Below, piece after piece: positions 50,813 to 59,877 of a stretch of 64,000 nucleotides of DNA. The notes under the pieces are model-generated. The model was given only the letters and a program-made list of their open reading frames with translations. It searched no databases and had not been told where the DNA came from. This DNA comes from Phenylobacterium deserti (lineage in GTDB: Bacteria; Pseudomonadota; Alphaproteobacteria; Caulobacterales; Caulobacteraceae). The translations under genes were made by a program, and so were the position numbers. How positions within the stretch are numbered: position 1 is the stretch's first letter; every line of letters starts with the position of its first letter. The stretch spans positions 124,001 through 188,000 of the forward strand of contig CALQQB010000003.1 in NCBI GenBank assembly GCA_943332615.1, in the 5' to 3' direction.

Positions 50813-52903
50813 TCAGTCCATCAGCTTCTGCGCAAGGTAGACGTAGTGGCGGGCCCAGCGGCGGGCGTTCAGCGCCGGGTCGGCGTCGTTGGCGTGCCCG
50901 CCGAAGGTCTGCTCGTAATAGAGATAGGGCGCGCCGATCTCGGCCAGGCGGGCGGCGAACTTGCGGGCGTGGCCGGGGTGGACCCGGTCGTCGCGGGTGT
51001 TCGTCGTGATGTAGGGCTCGGGGTATGTCACACCGGGCTTCAGCAGCTGGTAGGCCGAGTACTTCGCGATGAAGGCGCGGTCGGCGGGAACATCAGGGTC
51101 GCCGTACTCGCCCACCCAGGATGCGCCGGCCGACAGGTGGCTGTAGCGCAGCATGTCGATCAGCGGGCTCTCGATGACCGCGGCGTTCCATAGCTCCGGA
51201 TGCTGGGTGATCGAGACGCTCGTCAGCACCCCGCCGTTGGACCGGCCGTAGATGCCCAGGTGCTTCGCGTCGGCAATCTTTCGCGCCGCGAGGTCGCGGG
51301 CGATGGCGGCGAAGTCGTCGAAGGCCAGCTGCCGCTTCTCGCGCAGCGCCGACTGGTGCCAGGCAGGGCCAAACTCGCCGCCGCCTCGGATGTTGGCGAT
51401 CACATAGGCACCGCCGCGTTCCAGCCAGATCTTTCCCATCTCCGGCAGGTAGACCGGCGGCTTGGCCACCTCGAAACCGCCATAGCCGTACATGATCGTG
51501 GGTGTCGCGCCGTTGGGTTTCATCGCCTTGGGGCGGACCAGGAAGTAGGGGATTTTAGTCCCATCCGACGAGGTTGCCCAGAACTGCTCGACAACCTCAC
51601 GGGAGGCGTCGAAGCGGGGCGGTAGCGCCTTCAGCTTGGCGGGGGCTGCGCCGGCGGCGTCAGCCAGCCACAGTGACGTGGGCTCCAGGAAGCTTTCGAC
51701 GGTGACGAACAGCTGCTCGTCGCGCGGGGCGGTGTCCACCAGGGTGATGTTGGCGTTGCGGGGGAGGGCCAGACGACGGCCGGTCCAGCGGCCGGCCACG
51801 TGGGCATAGGCGTCGACAGCGCCCTTCACGTCCTCCAGCAGGGCGACGATCAGCCGGTCGTGGGTGGCGGCGACCTGCTGCACGGCCTGGCGCGGGCCGG
51901 GCTGGAAGACCAGCTGCGGCTGGGCGTGCGCCGCGTCGGCCCTCAGGGCGGCAAGGTCGTAGCTGATCACCGCGCCGGCCTGGAAGTGGCCCCAGGCCTG
52001 CTTCAGCTCGAAAACTAGTTGGCCGTCCACAAAGGCCTCTTGCTCGGCCTTTCGCGGCAGCGGGATGCGCACCAGGCCCTGGTCGGTCACCAGGCTGTAT
52101 TCGCTCTCGAAGAAGCTGACGCCGCGGCGCACCACGATACCTTCGGCGCGACCCCCGGCGCCGGTGAGCACCCCCCCTCCGGCCGACACATCCGTCGGCT
52201 GGCCGCGGAACAGCTCAACGGGCTTGGCGCCCCGCGTCACGAGCTTCACAACATAGGGGTAGCCCGACCGGGTCACCTCGCCGAACACCCAGGGACGGGC
52301 GACGGCCAGGGTATCGTGGTCGAGCCATTCTGCGTCCTGCTTGCCGGCCGGAAAACGGAAGCCGCCGTCCACGAACCTGCGCGCCTCGGTGTCGAATTCG
52401 CGGATCTCGACCGCGTCGCCGCCGCCGTTCGACAGGCGCACCAGGCACAGGGTCTGGGCCGGCTTCAGGCACTGGGCGCCCTTCCAGATCCAGTTCTTGC
52501 CCTCGGCTTTGGACAGCGCGTCGAGGTCCAGCAGCGTGGTCCACTCCGGCGCGGCGGTGCGGTAGCTGGCCAGCGTCGCGTGCCGCCAGATTCCGTGCAC
52601 GTGGTCGGCGTCCTGCCAGACGTTGTCGACGCCGCCGGCCCGGAAGCGCGGGATGGGGATGCGGTCCTGGGCGGTAAAGATCGCCAGGGCCTCGGCGTGG
52701 AACGGCGCGTAGCGGAGGTCCTTCTCCAAGCGGTCGGCGGTGCGGGAGTTCTGGCCCTCGACCCAGGCCATGGAGCTCGGCGCGTTGATGTCCTCTAGCC
52801 ATTGGAAGGGATCGGCGGCGTCTTGGCCCCCATTCTGTGCAAAGGCGACGGCGGCCGGCAGGGCCAGGGCGAGCGCGGCGGCGGCGCGGATCAGCAGCTT
52901 CAT
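50813..52903 (-). CDS. Prolyl oligopeptidase family serine peptidase (S9A)
   Basis: A 696-residue exported peptidase with a signal peptide (residues 1-22, ending AVAFAQ). The N-terminal beta-propeller (about 70-420) filters access, and the C-terminal alpha/beta-hydrolase domain holds the nucleophile serine in GIYGRSNGGVL, the Asp in NTRDDRVHPGHA and the His in FGGHAND. 'MYGYGGF' and 'ANIRGGGEFGP' are S9A hallmarks. It cleaves short proline-containing peptides in the periplasm. It converges with the sulfatase gene, with 7 bases between. Confidence 0.93.
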   Translation of the reverse strand: MKLLIRAAAALALALPAAVAFAQNGGQDAADPFQWLEDINAPSSMAWVEGQNSRTADRLEKDLRYAPFHAEALAIFTAQDRIPIPRFRAGGVDNVWQDADHVHGIWRHATLASYRTAAPEWTTLLDLDALSKAEGKNWIWKGAQCLKPAQTLCLVRLSNGGGDAVEIREFDTEARRFVDGGFRFPAGKQDAEWLDHDTLAVARPWVFGEVTRSGYPYVVKLVTRGAKPVELFRGQPTDVSAGGGVLTGAGGRAEGIVVRRGVSFFESEYSLVTDQGLVRIPLPRKAEQEAFVDGQLVFELKQAWGHFQAGAVISYDLAALRADAAHAQPQLVFQPGPRQAVQQVAATHDRLIVALLEDVKGAVDAYAHVAGRWTGRRLALPRNANITLVDTAPRDEQLFVTVESFLEPTSLWLADAAGAAPAKLKALPPRFDASREVVEQFWATSSDGTKIPYFLVRPKAMKPNGATPTIMYGYGGFEVAKPPVYLPEMGKIWLERGGAYVIANIRGGGEFGPAWHQSALREKRQLAFDDFAAIARDLAARKIADAKHLGIYGRSNGGVLTSVSITQHPELWNAAVIESPLIDMLRYSHLSAGASWVGEYGDPDVPADRAFIAKYSAYQLLKPGVTYPEPYITTNTRDDRVHPGHARKFAARLAEIGAPYLYYEQTFGGHANDADPALNARRWARHYVYLAQKLMD

Positions 52904-52983
52904 GGCGCCTTTTCTAGCCGCGACGCCGCGCGCCTGTCTCGCGAAGGTGCGCCCACCGGCATCTTCCCCTATATGTCGCCCCC

Positions 52984-53805
52984 ATGCGCCGTCCGTTCCT
53001 CAAGATGAACGGTCTCGGCAACGACTTCGTTGTGATCGAGACCCGCACCGCGCCGTTCACGCCGACGGCAGCGGACGTGCGCGCCATCGCGGACCGCGAA
53101 ACCGGGATCGGTTGCGACCAGCTGATAGTCATCGACCCCGCCGAGGACGCCGACGCGCGGGTGCGGTTCTGGAACGCCGACGGCGAGGAAGTGGGCGCCT
53201 GCGGGAACGGGACGCGATGCGTCGGCTGGCTGCTGATGCAGGCGTCCGGCAAGGATGAGGCGGTGATCGAGAGTCAGGGCGGCCGGCTGATCGCGCGCCG
53301 GGCCGGCGAGCGGCTGGTCAGCGTCGACATGGGTCCGCCGCGGCTGGACTGGCGCGAGATTCCGCTGTCGGAAGAACAGGACACCCGCGCGCTCGACATC
53401 GCGCTCTACGACCACGCCGACCTGATGGCCCCGGCCGCCTGCGTCTCCATGGGCAACCCACATGTGGTGTTCTTCGTGCCGGACGTGGGCTCCGTACCGA
53501 TTGTCAAGATCGGACCGGTGGTGGAACGCCACCCACTGTTCCCCCAGCACGTCAACGTCGGCTTCGCCCGGATCAAGGGCCCGGACCGCATCCGCCTGCG
53601 GGTCTGGGAGCGCGGCGCGGGGCTGACCAAGGCCTGTGGCACAGGCGCCTGCGCGGCCCTGGTGGCGGCGGCCCGGCGCGAGCTGACCGGCCGGCACGCC
53701 ACCCTAGAGCTGGACGGCGGCGAGTTGTTCATCGAATGGCGCGACGACGACCACGTGGTGATGACCGGCCCGGCGGCGGTCGATTTCAGGGGCGAGCTGC
53801 CGTGA
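52984..53805 (+). CDS. dapF: Diaminopimelate epimerase
   Basis: A 273-residue cofactor-independent epimerase that converts LL- to meso-diaminopimelate for lysine and peptidoglycan. The active-site cysteines are Cys73 (GACGNGTRC) and Cys218 (KACGTGACAAL). 'MNGLGNDFVVIE' marks the start, which lies 11 bases after AGATC-rich non-coding sequence. Its stop overlaps the GTG of the signal-peptidase-like gene. dapF-mtaB-ftsY order is usual in Caulobacterales; here an extra gene is inserted. Confidence 0.95.
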   Translation: MRRPFLKMNGLGNDFVVIETRTAPFTPTAADVRAIADRETGIGCDQLIVIDPAEDADARVRFWNADGEEVGACGNGTRCVGWLLMQASGKDEAVIESQGGRLIARRAGERLVSVDMGPPRLDWREIPLSEEQDTRALDIALYDHADLMAPAACVSMGNPHVVFFVPDVGSVPIVKIGPVVERHPLFPQHVNVGFARIKGPDRIRLRVWERGAGLTKACGTGACAALVAAARRELTGRHATLELDGGELFIEWRDDDHVVMTGPAAVDFRGELP

Positions 53806-54722
53806 CCCATGCCCCGATCGCGGCCGCGCCGACGGCCGGTCGGCCGCGCACTTGGTGGGTGGCCCTCCTGTTGAACCTCGTCGTTCCGCCGGCGGGCTAT
53901 GCCTATGTGGGCGCCTGGGTGCCGGCGGCCGTGACCCTCGCCATCGTCATGATCGTGCCGATGGCGCTGCTGGAGGTCACGCTTCTCTATCCGCCGGGGC
54001 TGTACGCGCTGGGAATGGACGGCCTGTTCACGGGCGGTGCGATCGCGTCCCTGTCCCTGTCGGGACACGCCGCCTGGCTGGCGGTGCGAAGCCCGCCCAA
54101 GACCGGTCCACGCCTGCGTCACGCGGCCCTCTACCTCGCGACCTGGGTCGTGGCCATGGGGACCAACCTGCTGCTGCGGGCCTATTGGCCGAGCCCGACC
54201 TACAGCGTGGTTTCGTCGTCCATGGCTCCCAACCTGCAACCCGAGGACGTCGTAGCGGTCGAAGGCGCGCGCGCGCTGTGCGGCCACGGCGACCTGCGGC
54301 CGGGGCAGGTGGTGGTGTTCCGCAAGCCGGGCGCCCAGGTCCCTTACATCCATCGGATCGTGGCGGGGCCCGGTCAGGCGGTGGGCCTGGATCGCGGCAT
54401 CCTCAGCATCGACGGCCAGCCGGTGCGGCGGCAGTTGCGCGGCCCGGCCCGGACCCCCGATGTGCCGAGCCCGGCGACCGTGGTCGAGGAGACCCTGCCG
54501 GACGGCGCGGCCTACCGCACTCTGGACCTAGGCCCGGACGGCGCCCTGGACACCGTGGCCCGGACGACGGTGCCGGCCGGATCGTGGTATCTGCTGGGCG
54601 ACAACCGCGACAATTCCGCTGACTCCCGAGTGTATGGCGCCGTCCTGGCGAAGGACATCTGCGCAGTGGGCCTCAAGATCGTCTCCAGCAAGGATATGAC
54701 CCGTGTCGGCCAAGCCCTCTGA
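53802..54722 (+). CDS. S26 signal-peptidase-like protein with Ser/His active site and N-terminal membrane domain
   Basis: A 306-residue protein starting with GTG overlapping the dapF stop. Four hydrophobic segments (about residues 18-38, 42-62, 70-96, 106-124) precede the S26 domain. Box B is SSSMAP, with Ser140 as nucleophile, and box E is GDNRDNSADSR. In box D, where bacterial LepB has the general-base lysine (Y-I-K-R), this protein has His184 (YIHRIV), as in SipW and ER signal peptidases. It is therefore an unusual relative of signal peptidase I and probably not the housekeeping enzyme. Target substrates are unknown. Confidence 0.85.
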   Translation: MTHAPIAAAPTAGRPRTWWVALLLNLVVPPAGYAYVGAWVPAAVTLAIVMIVPMALLEVTLLYPPGLYALGMDGLFTGGAIASLSLSGHAAWLAVRSPPKTGPRLRHAALYLATWVVAMGTNLLLRAYWPSPTYSVVSSSMAPNLQPEDVVAVEGARALCGHGDLRPGQVVVFRKPGAQVPYIHRIVAGPGQAVGLDRGILSIDGQPVRRQLRGPARTPDVPSPATVVEETLPDGAAYRTLDLGPDGALDTVARTTVPAGSWYLLGDNRDNSADSRVYGAVLAKDICAVGLKIVSSKDMTRVGQAL

Positions 54723-55977
54723 CGTCGATATCGTCACCTTCGGCTGCCGGCTGAACGCTTATGAGAGCGAAGTCATCCGCGCGCGCGCCGCGGAGGACGG
54801 CCTGACCGACGCGGTGGTCTTCAACACCTGCGCGGTGACCGGCGAGGCGGTGCGGCAGGCGCGTCAAGCAATCCGAAAGGCCCGCCGCGAGCGGCCCCGA
54901 GCCAAGCTCATCGTCACCGGCTGTGCGGCCCAGATCGACCCCGCCGCCTTTGCCGCCATGGCCGAGGTAGACCTGGTCCTGGGCAACGCTGAGAAGAGCC
55001 AGGCCGGGGCCTATCTTCCGACACCTGAACCCATTCGGGTTCGGGTCAACGACATCATGAGCGTCCGCGAGACCGCGGGACATCTGGTGGACGGGCTGAA
55101 GGACCGGGCGCGGGCCTATGTGGAGGTCCAGAACGGCTGCGACCACCGCTGCACCTTCTGCATCATCCCTTTCGGGCGCGGGAACTCGCGCTCGGCGGCG
55201 GCCGGCGAAGTGGTGGCGCAGGTGAAGCGGCTGGCGGCCCAGGGTTATCAGGAGATCGTGCTGACCGGGGTGGACGTGACCAGCTGGGGGACCGACCTGC
55301 CAGGCCAGCCGACGCTGGGCCAGTTGGTGGCGCGGATTCTGAAGCTGGTCCCGGAACTGCCCCGGCTGCGGCTGTCGTCCATTGACGCCGCTGAGATCGA
55401 CGCCGACCTGCTGCGCTGCCTAGCCAAGGAGCCGCGGCTGATGCCCTATCTACACCTGTCTCTGCAGGCCGGCGACGACATGATCCTGAAGCGGATGAAA
55501 CGCCGCCACAGCCGCGCCGACGCCCTGAAGCTGGTGGCTGAGGTGCGCGCCGTGCGGCCAGACACGGCGTTCGGCGCCGACTTCATCGCCGGCTTCCCGA
55601 CCGAGACCGAGGCGATGTTCGAGAACACCGTGAAACTGGTGGAGCAAGCTGGCCTCGCGTTCCTGCACGTTTTCCCCTACAGCCCCCGCCCCGGCACGCC
55701 GGCGGCGCGGATGCCGGCGGTAAAGGGCGATATTGTGAAGGCCCGCGCCGCGCGCCTGCGGGCGGCCGGCGACGCGGCGCTGAGCCGGCACCTGGAGCGT
55801 CAGGCGGGTCGGGTGCTGAAGGGGCTGATCGAGCGACCCGGCGTCGCGCGCGCCGAGGACTTCACCGAGATCGCGTTCACGGGCGAGGCCACGGTGGGCG
55901 GCGTGGCGGCGCTGCGGGTGACCGGCCACGACGGCAAGCGGCTGTTGGCCGAGACCCTGGTGAGGGAACCGGCGTGA
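54703..55977 (+). CDS. mtaB: tRNA (N6-threonylcarbamoyladenosine37-C2)-methylthiotransferase MtaB
   Basis: A 424-residue radical-SAM enzyme that methylthiolates t6A37 of ANN-decoding tRNAs. The N-terminal UPF0004 domain carries cysteines in FGCRLNAYES, NTCAVTGEAV and TGCAAQ; the radical-SAM motif C-x3-C-x2-C is in CDHRCTFCIIP; a TRAM domain ends the protein. NTCAVT and the 'GCDHRCTFCIIPFGRGNSRS' loop separate MtaB from MiaB and RimO. The GTG start lies 20 bases inside the preceding gene. Confidence 0.94.
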   Translation: MSAKPSDVDIVTFGCRLNAYESEVIRARAAEDGLTDAVVFNTCAVTGEAVRQARQAIRKARRERPRAKLIVTGCAAQIDPAAFAAMAEVDLVLGNAEKSQAGAYLPTPEPIRVRVNDIMSVRETAGHLVDGLKDRARAYVEVQNGCDHRCTFCIIPFGRGNSRSAAAGEVVAQVKRLAAQGYQEIVLTGVDVTSWGTDLPGQPTLGQLVARILKLVPELPRLRLSSIDAAEIDADLLRCLAKEPRLMPYLHLSLQAGDDMILKRMKRRHSRADALKLVAEVRAVRPDTAFGADFIAGFPTETEAMFENTVKLVEQAGLAFLHVFPYSPRPGTPAARMPAVKGDIVKARAARLRAAGDAALSRHLERQAGRVLKGLIERPGVARAEDFTEIAFTGEATVGGVAALRVTGHDGKRLLAETLVREPA

Positions 55978-56420
55978 GCATCACCGGCGGCTGCCAGTGC
56001 GGGGCGGTGCGCTTCCGCGTCGATGGCGAGTTCGGCGAGTGCAGCATCTGCCATTGCCGCATGTGCCAGAAGGCCACCGGTGGCCTGTTCGGCCCCTACG
56101 TCGGCGTGAAGGCGGATGAGCTCAGCTGGACGCGCGGCGCTCGCAAGCGATTCCAGAGCTCCAACAAGGTCTGGCGCGGTTTCTGCGCGGCTTGCGGCAC
56201 GCCGCTGACCTTCGAGCATGTCGGCGGCACCATCGCGCTGACGGTCGGTGCGCTGGACGATCCGGCGGCTGTGCGTCCGACCGAACAGCTGGGCAGCCCG
56301 AGCAAACTGCCGTGGCTGGACGACCTGCCGGGCCTGCCCACGCACGAGCCGACCGAGCCGCGCGCCGCGGCCCACCTGGCCAGCATCGTCAGCCTGCAGC
56401 ACCCCGACCACGACACTTAG
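55974..56420 (+). CDS. GFA family zinc protein
   Basis: A 148-residue protein of the glutathione-dependent formaldehyde-activating enzyme fold. Three cysteine clusters supply zinc ligands: GGCQCGAV, CSICHCRMCQKATGG and CAACGTPL. Most family members are not true formaldehyde-activating enzymes and their function is unknown. The GTG start overlaps the mtaB stop (GTGA), and the 3' end overlaps the TRIC-like gene by four bases tail-to-tail. Confidence 0.92.
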   Translation: MSITGGCQCGAVRFRVDGEFGECSICHCRMCQKATGGLFGPYVGVKADELSWTRGARKRFQSSNKVWRGFCAACGTPLTFEHVGGTIALTVGALDDPAAVRPTEQLGSPSKLPWLDDLPGLPTHEPTEPRAAAHLASIVSLQHPDHDT

Positions 56421-57037
56421 GGCGCCCGCCCCGGGAACCCCGGCAGCTGCCAGCCGAACAGGATCGCGCCCGCGCGCACCGTGAACGCGGCGATGAAGCC
56501 CATCAGGCCGGCGATCATCGTCGGGACACCGAGCGCGTTCAGCCCCACGAACACCGCCGCCCCGATCAGCGCCGGGGTAACGTAGAGCTCCCGGCGCAGC
56601 AGGATCGAGGGCTGGTGGGCCAGGACGTCGCGGATCACGCCGCCGAAGGTGGAGGTGAGCACCCCCATGACGACGGCCGAAACCAGCGGAACGCCCAGTG
56701 AGGTCGCCTTCAGCGCACCTACCACGGCGTAGGCGGCCATCCCCACCGCGTCCAGCCACAGCAGGGTGCGCTCGCGGCCCTGGCCCCAGCCGAAGATCCA
56801 CACGCCGATCGCCGCGATCAGGCAGACGGCGACATACTCCGGCCGCGCCACCCAGAACACCGGCGCGCCGATCAGCAGGTCGCGGAGGGTCCCGCCGCCC
56901 ACGCCGGTGATCGCGGCGAAGAAGCCGAAGGTGATGATGTCGTGCTTGGCGCGCGCCGCCGCCAGCGCCCCGGATGCGCCGAACACGGCGACGGCGGCGT
57001 AGTCCAGCACCGAAAGCGTGGTGGTAAGCGCGTCCAT
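56417..57037 (-). CDS. Trimeric intracellular cation channel (TRIC) family membrane protein
   Basis: A 206-residue protein with seven hydrophobic segments arranged as two homologous halves (UPF0126 repeats). The glycine-rich kinks GVGGGTLRDLLIG and TSTFGGVIRDVLAHQPSILL each end in a conserved R-D pair, the hallmark of bacterial TRIC homologues, which in known cases form potassium-permeable trimers. It is encoded alone on the minus strand between mtaB/GFA and ftsY, with the ftsY start 61 bases away in divergent orientation. Confidence 0.92.
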   Translation of the reverse strand: MDALTTTLSVLDYAAVAVFGASGALAAARAKHDIITFGFFAAITGVGGGTLRDLLIGAPVFWVARPEYVAVCLIAAIGVWIFGWGQGRERTLLWLDAVGMAAYAVVGALKATSLGVPLVSAVVMGVLTSTFGGVIRDVLAHQPSILLRRELYVTPALIGAAVFVGLNALGVPTMIAGLMGFIAAFTVRAGAILFGWQLPGFPGRAP

Positions 57038-57098
57038 TCCGCGCCCTTACTGCGTTCGGACGTGACGGCGCGCAAGGCGGCGGCTAGAAGCGCGCCCC

Positions 57099-58043
57099 AT
57101 GTCTGACCCCAAACGCGGATGGTTCGCGCGCCTTACCGAGGGGCTCACCAAGTCCTCGAATCAGATGGGCGACCAGATCGCCCAGGTGTTCGTGGCCAAG
57201 GAGCCGCTGGACCAGGCCAAGCTGGACGAGCTGGAGGAGATGCTGATCGAGGCAGACCTCGGCCCGCACTCCGCCGCGCGCATCACCGAGCGCTTCGCCG
57301 CCGAGAAGTTCGGCAAGGACGTGGGCGAGGCCGAGATTCGCGAGGCCCTGGGCGAGGCGATCGGCGAGGAGCTGTCCAGCCGCGAGGGAACGTTCGATCC
57401 GCTGTCGGGGCCCAAGCCTTACATCGTGCTGTTCATCGGCGTGAACGGATCGGGTAAGACCACGACGCTGGGCAAGATCGCCAGCGACCTGACGCGCCAG
57501 GGCGCCAAGGTGCTGGTGGTGGCCGGCGACACCTTTCGCGCCGCCGCCGTCGAGCAGCTTAAAGTGTGGGCCGAGCGTGCGGGCGCCGACTTCATGGGCC
57601 GCCCCACCGGCTCCGACGCCGCGGGCCTGGCGTTCGACGCCATCGAGAAGGCGCGCGCCGAGGCCTATGACGTGGTGCTGATCGACACCGCCGGCCGGCT
57701 GCAGAACAAGCAGGGGCTGATGGACGAGCTCTTGAAGATCATCCGTGTCGTCAAGAAGATCGATCCCGCGGCCCCGCACGAGACCCTCCTGGTGCTGGAC
57801 GCCACCGTGGGCCGCAATGCGCTGGCCCAGGAGAACATCTTCGGCAACCAGATCGGGGTCTCGGGCATCGTCATGACCAAGCTGGACGGCACCGCGCGCG
57901 GCGGTGTGCTGGTGCCGGTCGCACAAGCGTCGGATTCCCCCATCAAGCTGATTGGCGTCGGCGAAGGGGTCGATGACCTGCAGCCGTTCAATGCGCGTGC
58001 GTTTGCCCGGCTCCTGGTCGGTATTGAGGAGCCTCGACGATGA
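57099..58043 (+). CDS. ftsY: Signal recognition particle receptor FtsY
   Basis: A 314-residue SRP receptor GTPase. The NG domain is complete: N-domain helices (30-95), P-loop GVNGSGKTT (114-122), DTFRAAA, DTAGRLQNK, TKLDGTARGG. The acidic A domain of enterobacterial FtsY is missing; only ~25 N-terminal residues ('KRGWFARLTEGLTKSSNQ') remain as membrane-targeting helix, as is usual in alphaproteobacteria. It docks Ffh-ribosome complexes at the inner membrane. The stop overlaps the yciB start (ATGA). Confidence 0.95.
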   Translation: MSDPKRGWFARLTEGLTKSSNQMGDQIAQVFVAKEPLDQAKLDELEEMLIEADLGPHSAARITERFAAEKFGKDVGEAEIREALGEAIGEELSSREGTFDPLSGPKPYIVLFIGVNGSGKTTTLGKIASDLTRQGAKVLVVAGDTFRAAAVEQLKVWAERAGADFMGRPTGSDAAGLAFDAIEKARAEAYDVVLIDTAGRLQNKQGLMDELLKIIRVVKKIDPAAPHETLLVLDATVGRNALAQENIFGNQIGVSGIVMTKLDGTARGGVLVPVAQASDSPIKLIGVGEGVDDLQPFNARAFARLLVGIEEPRR

Positions 58044-58627
58044 ACGACAAGACCCCGCCGGCCGACAAGAAGGGGCGCTGGGTGCGGCTGTTCGTGGACT
58101 ACGCCGGCCTGGCGGCCTTCCTGGTCACCCTGATGGTCACCGGCAGCGCGATTGTCGCCAGCTGGGCGGTGGTGGGGGGTTCGATCGCGGCGCTGATCGT
58201 GGGTTATGTCTTCGAGAAGCGGATCGCGCCGCTGCCGCTGGCCACCGCGGTGGTGGGGGTGATCTTCGGCGCCGCCACGATCTATTTCCACGACGAACGC
58301 ATCATCAAGATGAAGCTGACGATTCTGGACACCGGGATCGGGATCGCGCTGCTGACGGCGCTGGCGCGGGGCAAGAACCCGCTCCGGGCGCTCATCGGCG
58401 CCGAACTGCACCTGCCGGACGCCGTGGTCCGCACGCTGACGATCCGCTACGCCCTGATGTTTTTCGTGCTGGCGGCGGCCAATGAGGTAATCTGGCGGAC
58501 CCAGACGACGCGTATCTGGGGGCTCTACAAGTTCCCCGGCACGGCGATTCTGATCTTCGTGTTCTTCATGAGCCAGATGCCGCTGATCCTGAAACACGCG
58601 CCCAAGGACGAGCCGGCGGCGAAGTAG
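58040..58627 (+). CDS. yciB: Inner membrane-spanning protein YciB (septation protein IspZ family)
   Basis: A 195-residue integral membrane protein with five or six hydrophobic segments. The conserved pattern of the family is visible: 'FGAATIYFHDERIIKMKLTILD' and 'ALMFFVLAAANEVIWRT'. YciB contributes to envelope integrity and septation. It is translationally coupled to ftsY (ATGA overlap) and converges on a small hypothetical gene. Confidence 0.92.
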   Translation: MNDKTPPADKKGRWVRLFVDYAGLAAFLVTLMVTGSAIVASWAVVGGSIAALIVGYVFEKRIAPLPLATAVVGVIFGAATIYFHDERIIKMKLTILDTGIGIALLTALARGKNPLRALIGAELHLPDAVVRTLTIRYALMFFVLAAANEVIWRTQTTRIWGLYKFPGTAILIFVFFMSQMPLILKHAPKDEPAAK

Positions 58628-58628
58628 G

Positions 58629-58826
58629 TCAGGCTCGCTTGGGGAGGGCGATGTTCGACAGGCGCAGATGCGGGTTGGCGAGACGCTCATAGCCGGGTTC
58701 CGGCAGGCCGCCCAGAATCTGGTCCAGCAGCATGGATCCGTCGGCGCCCTCCGGCGGCGTATCACTGCGAAGTTGGCGCCAGAGCGCCGAGGCTTCCGCC
58801 TGAATCTTGTGATCGCGTCCAGTCAT
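58629..58826 (-). CDS. Small hypothetical protein
   Basis: A 65-residue frame with GGGAG 11 bases before its ATG. It is polar and probably helical ('HKIQAEASALWRQLRSD'), and ends 'HLRLSNIALPKRA'. It lies tail-to-tail with yciB with one base between. I recognise no family. Support is codon usage and position only. Confidence 0.5.
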   Translation of the reverse strand: MTGRDHKIQAEASALWRQLRSDTPPEGADGSMLLDQILGGLPEPGYERLANPHLRLSNIALPKRA

Positions 58827-58913
58827 CGGGGTGCAAACTCCCGGCGCGCCCTGGCGTTCCCTGACAAAAATTAGTTAATTTCGTAACTTAGCGTCGCCAC
58901 AGGACGCAGGGCG

Positions 58914-59180
58914 TCAGACGCGGATGTCGAACAGCGAACCTGGACGCGCGATCTTCTGGGGGTCGGCCGGTCCCGCGGCGCGGGAGATCGGTGCGGGCGG
59001 CGCGCCTTCCTGGGCCGGAACCAGGGCCGAGACGGCCGGGGACCGACCCTGTCCACCCGAGGCCAGTGCGAAGAACGCCTTCGCGGCGGGCAGCCGGCCG
59101 GCATCGGCGCCCTGGGGGGAGTGCGGCATTGGCGGCGAAAGGTTGGGGCGGATCGTGTTCAAGGGGCCTGGCCGGGACAT
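58914..59180 (-). CDS. Small hypothetical protein ending in a PGSLFDIRV motif
   Basis: An 88-residue Pro/Ala-rich protein, low in secondary structure, with a distinct C terminus 'IARPGSLFDIRV' that looks like a docking motif. No strong ribosome-binding site precedes its ATG. A second, overlapping minus-strand frame (58888-59199) has Arg/Gly/Pro-rich shadow character and is less likely. Function is unknown. Confidence 0.5.
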   Translation of the reverse strand: MSRPGPLNTIRPNLSPPMPHSPQGADAGRLPAAKAFFALASGGQGRSPAVSALVPAQEGAPPAPISRAAGPADPQKIARPGSLFDIRV

Positions 59181-59225
59181 GGTTAACGCGCGCCGCCACC
59201 TTGGCGCGCCGGTCTCAATGCCGGG

Positions 59226-59741
59226 TTAATACGCCTGTCGCGCCAGGGCCGCGGCGTCGGCCTCGGTCAGCGGACCGGTGTGCTTGGCCAGAACCTGGCC
59301 GCCCCTGGCGATCAGATAGGTCTCCGGCACGCCGGTGACCCCAAACTCGACGCCGGCGCGGCCGTCGCGGTCCACCAGGGCCTGGGCGAAGGGGTTGCCG
59401 AGGCGGGTCAGTAGGGCCCGCGTGTTGGGCGGGGCGTCCTTGTAGGCAATGCCCACCACACGCACGCCGCGGCCCTTCAGCCCCATCAGCACCGGATGCT
59501 CGATCTCGCAGGGCGCGCACCAGGAGGCGAAGAAGTTGACGATGATCGGGCCTTGGGCCGCCGCGTCGCGCAGACGCACGGGCTGGCCATCCGTGAGCTC
59601 CGGCAGGGCCAGGTCCGGGATCGCGCGCCCGACGAGGGCCTTGGGCTGGAAGTGGGGGTCGTGCCGTAAGGCGAAGAAATAGAACAGCGCCCCCAGGGCT
59701 GCGATGGCGACGAGAGGCAGGATCGCCAGCCACCGGCTCAC
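59226..59741 (-). CDS. ccmG: Thiol:disulfide interchange protein CcmG/DsbE
   Basis: A 171-residue membrane-anchored thioredoxin-fold protein. The anchor is residues 5-25 and the redox motif is WCAPC (75-78); 'GVTGVPETYLI' carries the cis-proline. It reduces apocytochrome c or CcmH before heme attachment. Its ATG overlaps the ccmD stop by four bases. It is the last gene of the leftward ccmABCDG set. Confidence 0.94.
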   Translation of the reverse strand: MSRWLAILPLVAIAALGALFYFFALRHDPHFQPKALVGRAIPDLALPELTDGQPVRLRDAAAQGPIIVNFFASWCAPCEIEHPVLMGLKGRGVRVVGIAYKDAPPNTRALLTRLGNPFAQALVDRDGRAGVEFGVTGVPETYLIARGGQVLAKHTGPLTEADAAALARQAY

Positions 59742-59875
59742 TTGCGGCTCAACTCCTCGTAGCGCTTCCGCCAGCGCCGCGCGTGGTTAAGCGAGAAGCA
59801 GATCATGGCGGCGAAGGTGAGAATGGTGATGGCGAAGGCCGGGACGATGAACTCGGCGTACTCGAAATCCAGCAT
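59738..59875 (-). CDS. ccmD: Heme exporter protein CcmD
   Basis: A 45-residue single-span membrane protein: a short N terminus, a hydrophobic helix (about 9-28) and a basic tail 'NHARRWRKRYEELSRK', the usual CcmD form. It links CcmC with CcmE in heme handover. It sits between ccmC and ccmG, with a 4-base overlap to ccmG. Confidence 0.9.
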   Translation of the reverse strand: MLDFEYAEFIVPAFAITILTFAAMICFSLNHARRWRKRYEELSRK

Positions 59876-59877
59876 GC

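Noticed and set aside
58860..58895. CtrA box (TTAA-n7-TTAA) in the AT-rich patch
   Set aside because: TTAA at the patch is followed seven bases later by ACTT rather than TTAA; the match is too poor.
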